Assembly (NCBI GenBank): GCA_029449245.1
Contig: JANATF010000026.1
Span: 53,501 to 117,500 of the forward strand
Length of the DNA: 64,000 nt
Direction of reading: 5' to 3'
Origin: Mortierella alpina
Lineage: Eukaryota > Mortierellomycota > Mortierellomycetes > Mortierellales > Mortierellaceae
Below the pieces are notes generated by a model, which made no database searches, was not told the origin of the DNA, and saw only the letters and a list, made by a program, of their open reading frames with translations. Of the stretch, positions 30,786 to 42,500 are shown in pieces (within the stretch, counting starts at the first letter, position 1; each line of letters starts with the position of its first letter). The position numbers were made by a program, and so were the translations under genes.

Positions 30786-33700
30786 TTAGCTCCTCGACTT
30801 CTTGGAGCAGTCTTCATCATTGCTGTCATCGTTGTCAGCGGAGCGCTTTCGAGCATTTTTGAGTCGATCAATAAACTCCACATGTTCCTGGGGGAAAATG
30901 TCCCCGAAATTGTTATCACTGACGTTGATCACGACCTGTTGGACACCGCTAGAGTCCTTTGGGACATCTGAGGGTGGTAGTAATGCCTCGGCCCATTTGG
31001 TAGGGTAGGCAACTATCATGCTGACGTAGACGTTGTCGGGGCAGTACTTGCGAAAATCCCTCGCGTGGTCTTCAATTTTGGGTGCCGAGACGGTGCCGAG
31101 AGCATCACTCCAGTCCTTCTCCGAGAAGTTAGACGATCCTTGATGCAGTTTCATCTATGAAAAAACCGTGTTGTGATTCGTGTAGGTGAGTAGAGAGCAC
31201 AATAAATATCGCACATGTGCTAAACAATTGTGCCTTCAGACGTAATTACCTGTACAAATACTGGGATAGCTTTGCGACCGTCGACTCGAATGAAGAACAG
31301 CAGGTCTGGTCCTGACGGCTTGGATTTTGGGAAGAAAAATGGCGCGACGGGCATGTTGTTGCGGATTGATCCATGGTTGACGTGAGCGTCCATAAACTCT
31401 TCCATCGACATCATCGCGTGCGTCGTGCCTTGCTCGAGTCCAGGTTCCTTCCAGCCAACGATTTCCACCTTGCCGACGAGAGCTGGGCACATTTCAGGAA
31501 TGGCGGGCTGATGCGGCCACTCAGATAGAGGTCGCGTGTTGAATGTTTCACTGAAGACCTTCATCATGAACCGCTCAAACACGCATCCTTGTTCAATAGC
31601 CGACGACTTTACCATACGTTTCCGCACTTCCCTTGCAAAGTAGGGATCAATAGCGGCGAAATAGTTTTCCGTCGCCTTAGAAACGAAGGGTTCGTCCATC
31701 ACGGTAACGGCATGACCTAAGCAAGGGACAAAGGTCATATTAGTGGCAATACTGGCACACCATCGCCTCTCACATCTCAGGGTATATGGTTTACCTTTGA
31801 TGATCTTGATCCGACCAAACGCATGCTCCACCAACTTAGGGTTCACCTCCTTAAGGATGAGGTCATGATTCCCAAACATGCACCTCTGGTACATCAGAAG
31901 GCCAAGCATGTTGTCGATGGAGTCCAGATGCAATTCCTTGTACTTGTTCTGTTTGTTGAAAACGCGCAGTATTTCATAGCACAGGTTTCCTTTGATGTGC
32001 CGATATGCCCAAGACACCAGTCTTTCCTCTGCATCCTCGATGGTCTTCTTCCATGCACTTGGATCATTGCACTCGACAATCCTTTCCATTGCTAAACATC
32101 AAGAGAACAAAATGGTAGAGGTTGTTAGTACTGAGCACAATCCCATGTCATCACTTCATTGTGTTTGTGGTCGTCGCGAGGGAAGCAGAATGACCTACCT
32201 ACTATTGCCGGTCGGTAGCGGCCCACAAACTTATCATACAGCATGTCAAGGGCATCCTGCGAGAGGTACTCGTTTAAAGCTTGTTTTGACTGCTCGTCCT
32301 GCAAACAATCCCGCACTCGGGAGATATAGGTCTTCATCGAATCCTGATCTGTCCATCCCGGAAATTCGAGGTCTGTTATGTTTTTGCAATGGAGGTAGAA
32401 AAACGAGAAAAGAGTCATGAGTGCCGGAAAATGTTCGAATGTTTGATTGCGAAACACTACCCTTCCTTTTCAACATGACTCAAACTGATCTACTTACACT
32501 CAAAGGTACTGGAGCTGTCCTTCAGACCAGAACCTGAGCTCTGCACCCAGAAAAGGGTGTTGATTGAAAGGCCAGTGCCGCACGTTACCAGTGTAAGCTG
32601 ATGTTCACCGATGTTTCGAAATGCATGAAGAATCGGGGACAGAAGGGGTCGCGGGGTTTCATCCGAAGAAGACATTGACTGGAACGAGCCGTTGAATTCA
32701 TCGCCAAGGAACTGCGCTTCATCATGGACAACTAAGAGTCTGGTGTCTTCCTTGATATTCGGCAGGCATCCCTGTTTGATCAGGCATTCCTTCGTGTCCT
32801 CGTATACATTGCGGATCAAATCAAGAAGATCGTTTGCAGGATGATGTCGAAGCTTGAGAACTTGGAGGAATAGAATATCGAATATATCCTTGAAAAGCAC
32901 ATGTGGGCACACTTGTAAGAGGGCCCACCTTGCGCTGGTGAACGTCTTTCCACTTTCAGAAACGTTCAAGCAATACTTGAAGATGAGGAGTCGAGACAGG
33001 AAGAGCAATAGCGTTGTCTTTCTTGCATAGGCATTATTGGCTTGTCGGTCAACAATGAAGGATTTTCGGGTATCTTTTAGGTGATCCTGGACTGTAGAGT
33101 GTAGGGTGATCATGTCCCCAGAGCCCCAGTCGTCGCTAGAAGCGTTGAAGTAGAATCCCCAATGTTGCGAAAGAAGCTCAATGACAGCGCGGGTCTTGCC
33201 ACAGCCTATGTGAGCACAACGAAGCGTTCATATAGTCAGTGCCATGTCTCAAAGCTGTTGGAAGATATCTTCAGAGCGCACTTTGCAGCATTTCGCCTAC
33301 CAGAGACGCCGAAAACCTTTTCATGAGAATAGAAGAAAACAAGACAGAAAAATGTAAGTGAAACGGACAACGAACAGTGATGAAAAGAAAATAGTGCCAG
33401 TATCATCCACGCTAACTTTCTCACCGGAATCACGGCTCTGTTATTCTGCTTGACAAGTTCGAGAATAGATCCAGCTGCAAGATTCCTTGATGCCGAGTCA
33501 GGTGTAGATGGGTCGGGCAGGTCCATGAACAACAGACTCGGACGGGTTTCAGGGCCTTTCCCGAAACCCCTTCGCCACGCTCTTGGTAGACCACGAATGG
33601 ATCCTGAAGTAGTAGGTAGCGCCCCTTCGCCCTTCACAAATGCGTCTAGAAAGTCAACAATGGGTCCAGGTGCAAAGAACTTGTCCGTGATCTTTTTGAT

Positions 33701-34307
33701 GTCGACATGGAGGTCGCCTAATTGCACGAGAATGGGAAGTGTGTGAGGCAGAGAAAGACACATTGAGATGCAGGCATTGAGAAACGCAGGCAAAGCATAT
33801 GCCTACCTGAGAGAGGGGTACCAGGACGCGACTCATCCGAGAGATAGCCAGGAAATGGAGTAGAGGCACGGATGGGGACAGGTGCATGAACTACATGCAA
33901 ATAGAGTTGTGAATTAAGGTTAGAATAAAAAACAAGCTCAGTGCCTGAGTGAGAGCAAGCGCGTCTACATTACGTTGGGGAGGGCGCTGGACGATGATGT
34001 GGATGGTTTTCTTTGGCGGTTGTTGCTCAAACACCTCGGAGATGTCGTCCGTCGGGTCGAGTTCTGTTGGAGAATCAACGGCGTTCAGAAGAACGGGCTG
34101 GTGCTTGTCGGCCGCAGTGACGGGGTGAGCGACGTGCCAAAGAGTGAGGTTGTTTGCATCAACGTGCTCGAAATCAACCGACTTCTTGTTCTTGATGAGT
34201 TCTTTAAGGTCATCGACAGTGTCACTCGAAGGAACCTTGACAGAGAACGCATTGGAGGTGGCTTCTCCATCAACAAGACAGAACAGGGTCAACTGGTTGT
34301 CGGTCAT
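30786..34307 (-). CDS. Crinkler with P-loop NTPase and nuclease-like C-terminus (nine exons)
   Basis: Model complement(33974..34307, 33807..33890, 33425..33717, 33301..33316, 32498..33205, 32199..32456, 31795..32091, 31250..31716, 30786..31154): 2,826 nt, 941 aa, every phase and GT-AG border consistent. The head starts MTDNQLTLFCLVDGE and has 'VDDLKELIKNKK', 'NLTLWHV' and 'KKTIHIIVQRP' (ubiquitin-like CRN domain). A 16-nt exon completes the Walker A loop 'VFGVSGCGKTR' with its neighbours. Walker B is 'RLLVVHDEAQFLGD', followed by a sensor-like 'LTLVTCGTGLS'. The C-terminal part has 'GPDLLFFIRVDGRKAIPVFVQ', cut here at 20 residues, then MKL: a PD-(D/E)xK-like strand ending in a QxK variant. 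An acidic, Lys-rich tail follows. The 78-nt intron 31717-31794 is stop-free and in frame, so a retained form is possible. CRN NTPase-nucleases are proposed to act on DNA in nuclei. Confidence 0.85.
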
Positions 34308-34852
34308 GGTGTTGCGAAGCATCAAAGGAAAAGAAAGGTAAGAGAGGCTGTAAAGCGATGAATGTGTGAGATGAAGAGGAAGCGAGAGTGAAAGAAAAAG
34401 AGGAAGGGATGCAGGATGCGAGTATAAAAGAAGAAAAGCCAAGGACGAAGAGAGGCGAAGGACGAAGAAAGGGGGTGGGAGTGGTGGCAAAGGCGAAGAA
34501 GGTGTGGGTATGGTGGCAGTGGAGAGAGGCATAGGAAAACGAGCGTGGGAGCGGTGGCAAAATAGTCTGTTATTTCCTGTACGAACTGGAAATAAATAAA
34601 TTGACGTCATGGTCTGGCGTGATTTTTTTTGCCACCCATCACTTTCATCTCCCCTCTCACCATTACTCCTCTTTCCAACCTCATCCTCACTCCCCCGTTG
34701 ATTATATAGACCCCACCCTTTTTTCTTCACCTACCGCACTCAGTATCGTCCTTCTCTTTCCCTTACTCCCTTACTCCCTTACTCTCTTCATTACCCTTCT
34801 CTTTATACATTACCGTTCCCTCTGTCGCTTCATCCTTCCTCACACCACACGC

Positions 34853-34907
<55 letters not shown>

Positions 34908-35572
34908 TGTTCTTGAGCAAGCTTAAAGTGGACGCGTAAAAAGTGTGAGTAATGAACCTTATCATTCTTTTGCATTGTTGCTTTTGCATTTCTTTAGTCA
35001 GATGGGCACCATGTTGACTACTATGTCGCTCTATCACGATTTTTTTTCGTGGCATTGGATGTTCGATCAACGACAGCGTTGGATTTCAACACTGCACAGA
35101 TTACTCGCTTTGCTAGAGTTTCTGCGCATCATGTGCGTTGATTGGACACGACATTTCCAACACTCTAAAGCAAGGACTGTTGGAATGGTGTTTAAGTCAC
35201 TCTGCCTGCACACTTGGCCATGTATTCAGCTCTCCTGATTACATGCTTTAAAGACCAGCTGTGTCGTGTCTTTTGACGTCAGCGTTGCATAAGCTCCTGA
35301 GAGCAATCTGCCTAGCAGTTTCTCTCTAACGGACTTCAACACTGAGCGGAGCTTGTTTTTGCTAGAGCTCTGTACAGCATCCACGTCAAAAGTACCTGGT
35401 AATCTGACACCTTGTCGAGCAGGATGCTGTCAGATGATGAGACTTTCCATAGCCTTTTTTCAGTTTGCGGAGAAAGTTTTGTAGTTTGCTTGATTTTTTT
35501 TTTTTTTTGGTTGAAAGGGACAGTTTGACACTACTAATTAGCTCTATGTTGTAAAAAAGGCGATCACTCAAT
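34308..35572. other. Intergenic with a CT microsatellite
   Basis: Upstream region of the CRN NTPase gene. Pyrimidine-rich on the + strand at 34620-34910. An open frame at 34945-35238 has no family features. Confidence 0.45.
34854..34906. repeat. (CT)n microsatellite
   Basis: About 26 uninterrupted CT dinucleotides, the second long dinucleotide run of this motif in the window (reverse-complement equivalent of 21251-21331). Confidence 0.97.
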
Positions 35573-37460
35573 ATGTCCTGCCCAACTAGGAACAGCAAGG
35601 GGACTTGGCGCGAAGATGTCGAGCACTTGACCTCGAAAGCTTATTTTGGGTCATGTCAACGACCCCAGGACTTTTCCTATCAAGGTTTTTTGCTTTGGTC
35701 AAAAAAACATTTGACTGGCAGGGCGAAGGTCCGACAGGAATGGAGCGATGCAAGGAAACATCTCCACAAAAGTCAACATCAAACCTTACGAGAGGCAGCG
35801 GCGAGGCTTGATAAGGCCTGGGCATCAGGAGTGGATGAAATATTTGAGACCACCTTCTTCAAGGAACAACAAGTAAAGCGTCAACTGATGAATGGCCGCC
35901 TAACAGTGCATGCAGCAGCTGACAACGTCATCGTCAAACGGCAACGTATCGAGCTCGAGGAGGAAGGAAGATCTTTGGACGAAGGACTACAATCAAGTAA
36001 GGGTACTAAATGGTCTACATTCTAGATTATGTTATATCTTCCTGGTATTTTCTAACTTTGCCGTCATGTATACTGATAGGAGATGAGCCTTTTTTTTCAG
36101 ATGACTTCCCAGCAGAGAGAAATGCTTCAAGCTGTGAACAGGGGGACGATTTGATGGCAGGACAGATAACACCACCAAAGCGACTGCAGAGGCACTCCGA
36201 CATCGTTCCTTTGGTCAAGGAGTATGGCCTTTTTCGCTGCTTTGAGAGCATGAATGTGAATGGCGTAAATACTAATTAATCTTCATTTTTTTTTGCTATT
36301 TTGAAGCTTAACGGCATCGTTTCATCAGGAGACGAACTCGACAAATGCCTTTAGATTGAGCCACGAAGATCAAGATTTATACAATGCGGCCTCTGAGTGG
36401 TTCAGAACCGTGGCAGGACGAGACACGGAGACTACCATTAAGATTGTCCGCAAGGACCATTTCCGCGAGCCTTGGGTGCATGACCTGCTCTATGACAGGT
36501 AGGCTTGTTTTTTGTTAACAAGACTGTGTTGGTGTTATGCATGAGGGTCTAATTCTCCCTGTTTACTGTGTTATAGGCTCAAGCTTCTCCGAACTGGCCT
36601 GGGTCCTCAGTGCGATGAGAACACCTATACGTCGTTCTGGATTGTACCTGACTTTGTTGCGATGCAGACTGGAATTCCTGGCCTGATTTCAACAGGGTTT
36701 GCCAATGAGAACCACTTTGGGCCATCTGCTTGGCGCCGAGCGCTCTCTAGAGGGAAACCATATGCCAAAGGAACAAATGTCGATGCCTATTATCTTGGTC
36801 GCGATGACTTTGTTGACATCATCTTTGAGAATGTTGGATCGCCATCATGCACTGATCATTCAAAGCATACTGAGGACAAAGAGAAATCATACAGGAATGC
36901 TGCGGACGCATTGCTTGAGCGTTTTTACAACTCGACTGGATCCTTTGAAATTGCGAAGGGCTACTGTGTCATCATTGTCATCGTGTTTGGTGCGTACACA
37001 TTTTGCCAATTTTGCTGATTAGTGCTTACTTAGTGCACGCCTAACTACCTGCCATCCATTTTCTTATTTCGTAGGTCGTGATGTGTCCATTTACACCGTC
37101 AACATCAGGGAAGCCAATGAGTTTGCTTTTTCAAAGGTATTCCAAGGGAAATACCATTTTTCGAAAGATGTCTATCTTGCAAACATTCTCATCCATTTAA
37201 AGTTTTGTCTGACGATCAAGGTATGTCCTGGCTTGTTTTGTATTTCGTTACCCCTTGTTCTTTGCCTGCTTCGATCTAAGCTTTGCATTTTTGCCTAATA
37301 GACAATAATGGAGAGGAATGTTGATGTCTCATGCAAATTTGGAAACTCAATTGAGTCGCTGCCAGTCGAGGAACAAGCACATTTCAATTTGAGTCTTCAT
37401 TCGACACCTGTGAAAGAACGGATTCGCAGACAAGCCTCCTCCTCCATTGTTAATGAATAA
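35573..37460 (+). CDS. Conserved-looking fungal protein of unknown function, six exons
   Basis: Model join(35573..35996, 36080..36255, 36329..36498, 36577..36989, 37075..37220, 37302..37460): 1,488 nt, 495 aa, with all phases and GT-AG borders consistent, which strongly supports a real gene. The second acceptor could instead be the CAG ~20 nt downstream. Residues in exon 4 read 'DFVDIIFENVGSP', then Asp/His, 'EDKEKSYRNAADALL', an E...D...K arrangement like that of large fungal families of putative nuclease-fold proteins. I cannot name the family. The N-terminus is charged and helical; no signal peptide or membrane segment stands out. No transposase signature or terminal repeats are seen. Confidence 0.72.
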
Positions 37461-37562
37461 CAGGGCGTGTTTATGTGAAACCACGAAATACGATTTATTT
37501 AGAGTTTCTGCAGTTCGAATCACTCCATGCTTGGTAACGAAGGATAGACACCTTTTACTAGT

Positions 37563-37566
37563 CAGT

Positions 37567-37602
<36 letters not shown>

Positions 37603-37630
37603 AACGTCGCTATGAACGCTTGGCTGGCCA
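37563..37630 (-). pseudogene. Short LSU rRNA fragment
   Basis: About 65 bp ('cagtatgataggaagagccg' ... 'cgctatgaacgcttggct') identical to the rRNA-derived stretch at 47102-47163. On the minus strand it is part of the 3' portion of fungal 25S rRNA. Flanks are unrelated to rRNA. Confidence 0.85.
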
Positions 37631-37754
37631 AGTCGACCTCCCAGCCTCTTTCTATTCCATCTAAATTCCACGCACAGCCACATTGCTACAACCTCCGAGT
37701 GAAAAGAAAGTTTATTGTCAAAGTTAATTGCTCAGAAAGAGAGACTAGACCAAC

Positions 37755-38240
37755 TACAGTAGCATAGCGCCATTGAGTCGAGTCCGAGGCGCAGGTTTTG
37801 TTGACGATAAAAAGAGCGAGAAAAAAAATGCTGCATGAGAGCACTGCGGGAAATATGGCGAGAGGGGCTAGAAAAAAAACGTGAACTTGAGCACTGTGAC
37901 TATGTGCATGCCAGCAGAATCTCCGATGCATTGCGAATGAACATTAACAACTTGGCTCACCCGATTTCAACACGATACGCACCAGGTCTTGGACTAGAGG
38001 GCATGCTCTTCGGGACTGAACTCAGGCGCCATGTGCAATGCCTGCAGCACCTGGGATGCCGAATACCGACATCCGTAAACACCAGTCACATAGTCGTTCA
38101 GCGGTTTTTTTTTTTTCTTGGTCGTCAATCCGCGTGTCCTCCATCATCTCAACCTCTAGACCTCTCGCTCTGCAGCAGCTCCAGTCGCTCTAAGGTCATT
38201 GAAGAGAAGTACACTACTCGTTTCGAAAGGTGACGACTCC
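37755..38240. repeat. Dispersed repeat with coding-like core, copy 1 (partner 59830-60237)
   Basis: Highly similar to 59830-60237, same orientation. It contains an open frame at 37835-38233 ('CDYVHASRISDALRMNINNL', 'LEGMLFGTELRRHVQCLQ') that is preserved with mostly single-residue changes in the other copy. A poly-T tract near 38106-38120 interrupts similarity in both. Probably a duplicated gene fragment or an uncharacterised element; ends were not resolved. Confidence 0.7.
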
Positions 38241-38254
38241 TTAACTTGAATTCA

Positions 38255-38410
38255 TAGTAGAATGATGAACGGTGGGCAAGACGACAAGGAAAACTCTGCA
38301 CTCTGAAAACTGGTCCTAGACCACAGCGTGTACGTTCAGCACCTGTGCGGAATACTCGAACAAAAATGCTGCGTGGAAACAATGCAGCAAAGAAACACTG
38401 TGCGGGAGAA
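38255..38410. repeat. Dispersed repeat, copy 1 (partner about 49205-49380)
   Basis: Shares 'aaaactctgcactctgaa', 'ctagaccacagcgtgtac'-like and 'aaaaatgctgc.tgga' blocks in the same order with the sequence at 49205-49380, at moderate divergence. No ends or coding potential defined. Confidence 0.6.
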
Positions 38411-39546
38411 ATTTTATGCGGTACAGTATTTCTGTATTCCTTCTAACGTTTCTGTTAAAAACCAGGTGTAGTTCTTTCTTTTTGAATTAAAATTCCATAT
38501 CATGGATCCGAAAGTTCCTAAATTAGGTCAGTGTGAGAGCTCGTCGAGGGCTTTCGAATGATGCCAAGAGGGAGCCACGTTCCATAGGCTGGCGGAAATC
38601 TGTTTGCACGGGAATTTTGCATTGTAGGTGAAGAAAAAAATCAGGCGGTCAATGCACAGAAAAATTATTCCTTCCATTCTTTTGCTTTCTTAACTCCCAC
38701 TCCCTTCCTTTCTTCTCTTCTTTCTTTTCCCAACTTTCCTCACTCACTCACGCGAAACTTGATTTTTCTTACCATCTTACGACATCCAACGCAGATATGG
38801 ATCAGACTCAGTCGTTTCGCTTAAACGGATCAACTCAGATCTGAAGATTCCCATCCAGCATATTTATGGGCAGAATGTCGAAAGCATCGAGCAAGTTTCC
38901 CTGAGTCAAATGTATCAACAATGCTGACGATACGTAAGTAGAGAGGACTGTATGCGTAATAGACCCAAGTGCATGTTGCATGATTGCGCATATGCTGTGG
39001 AAAGGTATTATGATGGTTGCACCAAGAAAATTTCAAGGGAACTGAGGAAAAATTCGAGGGTATGGTGAGACAGCGTAGGATGCAACGGACCAAGGTCACC
39101 GTCCGATGTGCTCTTTCAGCCCTTACTTCATTCGCATCTCATTTTACCCCTCGTGCCTGGTATGTAATAAAATCCCGCTAAGGAGAGTGTGGTTGTTCAC
39201 CGCGGAACGATTCAGGGGTTATTCCCTGGCAGAAAAGATGGCGGATCGCATAATACTTGCAAATTGACGAGCCTTTATATATGGAGTAAAATATCACCAT
39301 TCTGCTCCTTCTCCGGTTGCCTTCACTCCATACGCACCAACAGCTCAATCAACTCTCTTTCTCCTTGGTCACTTTTTGTAAGTGGCCTGATATGTATCGT
39401 TCAACATATATAGATACATAAGTGCGGATAGTGCGGATAATGATTCTAACATGTTATGTCTTTAAAATACAGCAACTCCTTTTGGCCAACACTGCACACG
39501 ATTGAACCCACCGTAGCTCTTTCGAAACGGATTTTAAGAGTTCAGT
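38411..39546. other. Upstream region of the NLR gene, nothing recognised
   Basis: AT-rich intergenic sequence with short frames only; presumably holds the promoter of the NACHT-HEAT gene. Confidence 0.4.
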
Positions 39547-42500
39547 ATGGATTGTAAGTTGTGCTTACTTTGTGTTGTTGTAAGCTATCTGTTCATGAAG
39601 GTATAGTGTATTCATTATCACCACCCTTCTGCTATTGAATAGTGTCGAAAACGACTTGTGAAAAGTCCGGCGCGCCTTTCTCTGGCAGTGTCTCTACCTC
39701 GGACCGTCAGCGTAAGTTACTTAGCTTTGTGCTGGCAAATGAACTTCTTCGTTGGGAATCAATAGCTAACATGATTGACATTCCATCATAAAGTGCAGAA
39801 AGGTTTAGACGCGATCAAGAAAGGCGATGAATACCGAGACCGAGGTGATTTCGACAAAGCCAAAGCAAAGTATGAGGCGGCTCGCAAGTTCTACCCTAGC
39901 GAGGCTCACGCTCGGCTGGTGATTCTACCCCTCTGCAAGACATCCAAGGAAGGCAGTGATCCTGACCGAGTCATGTCAGTTGGGCTGCGTGCGCGCTTGC
40001 ACAACGTGAAGGAAAAAGTCAAACATGTGGGGAAACGTCCAGATCCCACCCCACCTCAACAGCAATCCTTCTTTCCAAGACCCTCGCTGTCCACTCAGTC
40101 CACTGTCGCTTCTCTCGCCGTCTCCGAATCCCAATCCACCCTCACGTCGCAGTCAACCTGCATGACTGCAACCACCTCAACCAGCCAGTCCACAATGGCT
40201 ACTCCCTCGACTTTGGCGTCCGAAACTGTTGTCAGTAATTTGAGCTCTGAGTCGGATGTCCGCTTCCTGACGGCCGCTTTCAAAACTGCTGACGACGGAG
40301 CTCGTGGAAACATCAAACAAAAGATTTACGACATCATCAACGAGTTCGGACCAAGTGGAGTGACTTTTAACACTGTGCAGGAGCTAGTAGTCTTGGCCGA
40401 CATCCGAGATCGCGAAATATTCCTGCATATTGTCACGAAGATCCTCCATGTATTGAGAGATTCGTCTCTCCTCTGCGATATTGCGCTTCAAGGGTTGGCA
40501 GTTATCTTGGACTCTTTTCCTGATGACACCGACTTGAGTTCAGCGCAAGGTGCCTTCGTAGAGATCCTCAAACCTCTTCAGGAACGTCTCCGTGGCATCC
40601 GTACTGTCAACAATGATCCTCAAGTGGTACCTTTGCTGTCCGCTCTCAATTCACTCCTCGACGCTATGGTTCGTGGAAAAGTGTTTGGGCTAGATCGTGA
40701 AGTCGTCTATAATGGTCTCAGGACATCCCTGGAGGGCTTAACGTCACATTCAAACGTGATGGTATGCTTCCAAGCACTGTACGCTAAGCAGGCGCTTGCC
40801 ATCATTGGAAACGACGAGTCAGTCCCGACGAGTATTTTCCGTCATGGAAAACTGGTTCTCGCGCTAGCTGGCAATATATCCAACCTGGTTGCCAAGTTCG
40901 AACTGGCCAGCGCGGAATCGGCCTACCAAAACATCAAAGAATTTTTCGATTTCTCTATTCGGGATGGCTGGTACCAGGGGTTGATCTACGCCGACTATCT
41001 TGTAGGACAACGTAGCTGGTGGCAGCTTGAGGATTTTGTGCTTCGCAGCAAGTTCCAATCAGATATCTGCTTTAAGCTTGGAATAATTTTGCGACTCGAA
41101 CAGATTGCAGTAGTAGAAAAGGATATTGCGGTCAGGGATGGTGCCATCGAGTTTCTCACTGCTCTGGGAAAGAATCAATTTCCATTGGTGCCTGAGATGG
41201 TGCAGAGCAGTCTTAAACGTCTCGAGTTGCCGGAAAGCTCTACAGACGGCATGAAGGACGACGTGGCCACCCCAAAGGCATGCCAGCGCGACCTGCGACC
41301 AGTGTGGGACCCCGCCTGGCTTGCTGCTCCAAAAGGGATCTTATTCCGGGCCGTTCATGACAGAGACCATCGGAATGCGACTGTGGATAATATACCTGCT
41401 CAACTTAACGATATCATGCAAGCTGTTCACTCCCGTGGCTCAAAGGTCGCTCAGCCAAGTCTTGACGACATTCGCTCCGCTCTCAAAACCTACTACGCAC
41501 GTGATCTCGCCATCCTAAGAGTTTCAGGAGAAAAACTGGACTTGGAGACATGTTTCGTCAATTTAGCGATCGTCGAGGCTCCAGCACAGCGGGAAAAGGA
41601 AAAGCAAGATCTCAAGGAGCAGGCAGCCGCCTTCCATCGAATCCCGAGTTCCGAGGCGGTAGGACGAGCCAATATGCAGAAGTCAATCCCCTTGGAGCAA
41701 CTTTTCAACAAGCGCAAGCTACGTGATGGAAAGGAAGACGTTCCTAAAACAATCTTGGTTCAAGGACGAGCAGGCATCGGCAAGACAACACTGTGCAAAA
41801 AGCTTGTCCACGCACATCAGACTGGGCTGTGGACAGACCGTTTCGACACTGTACTATGGCTCCCACTGCGTCAGCTCAGAGCATTCAAGGCTCGCACTCT
41901 GGAAGACCTCTTCCGCGAAAAGTTTTTTTCTCAGGGTCCTAAAAACGAAGGAAAGGCATTAGCCCGCGCACTTGAAGCCTGCGTTCAAAACCGCAGGGTT
42001 CTCTTTGTCTTGGACGGATTGGACGAGATCGCAAGAGACACACGGTGTGAAGACGGCCTTACTTTGAGAGAGTTCACAAGAATTCTGCTCCTGCAACAAC
42101 ATGTCGTCATCACTTCAAGACCCTCCGGCTTGGACAGATCACTATTACCGCCATCGATCGATCTGGAGCTTGAGACTATCGGATTCAGTCAGCAGAACGT
42201 CAAGGACTTTCTGTCCAAGGTACTCAGTCCTGAAGCATCGGAGACAGTTCAAGACTTTATTCGACAGACGCCATTGATTCGCGGGCTTGTCAATATTCCT
42301 GTGCAACTCGACGTGATCTGCTTCAGCTGGGATTCGCTTCCGACGGAGGGCCCTACGATCACCATGACGGAACTGTATCAACTCATGGTGCGGAAACTAT
42401 GGTGCAAGGATGCAATGCTTCTAGGGAAATCAGCAGAAGGAGAGACACTGACACATGAACATATCAGCCAACTGGACCCTCAAGAAATCGACGAGTTGAT

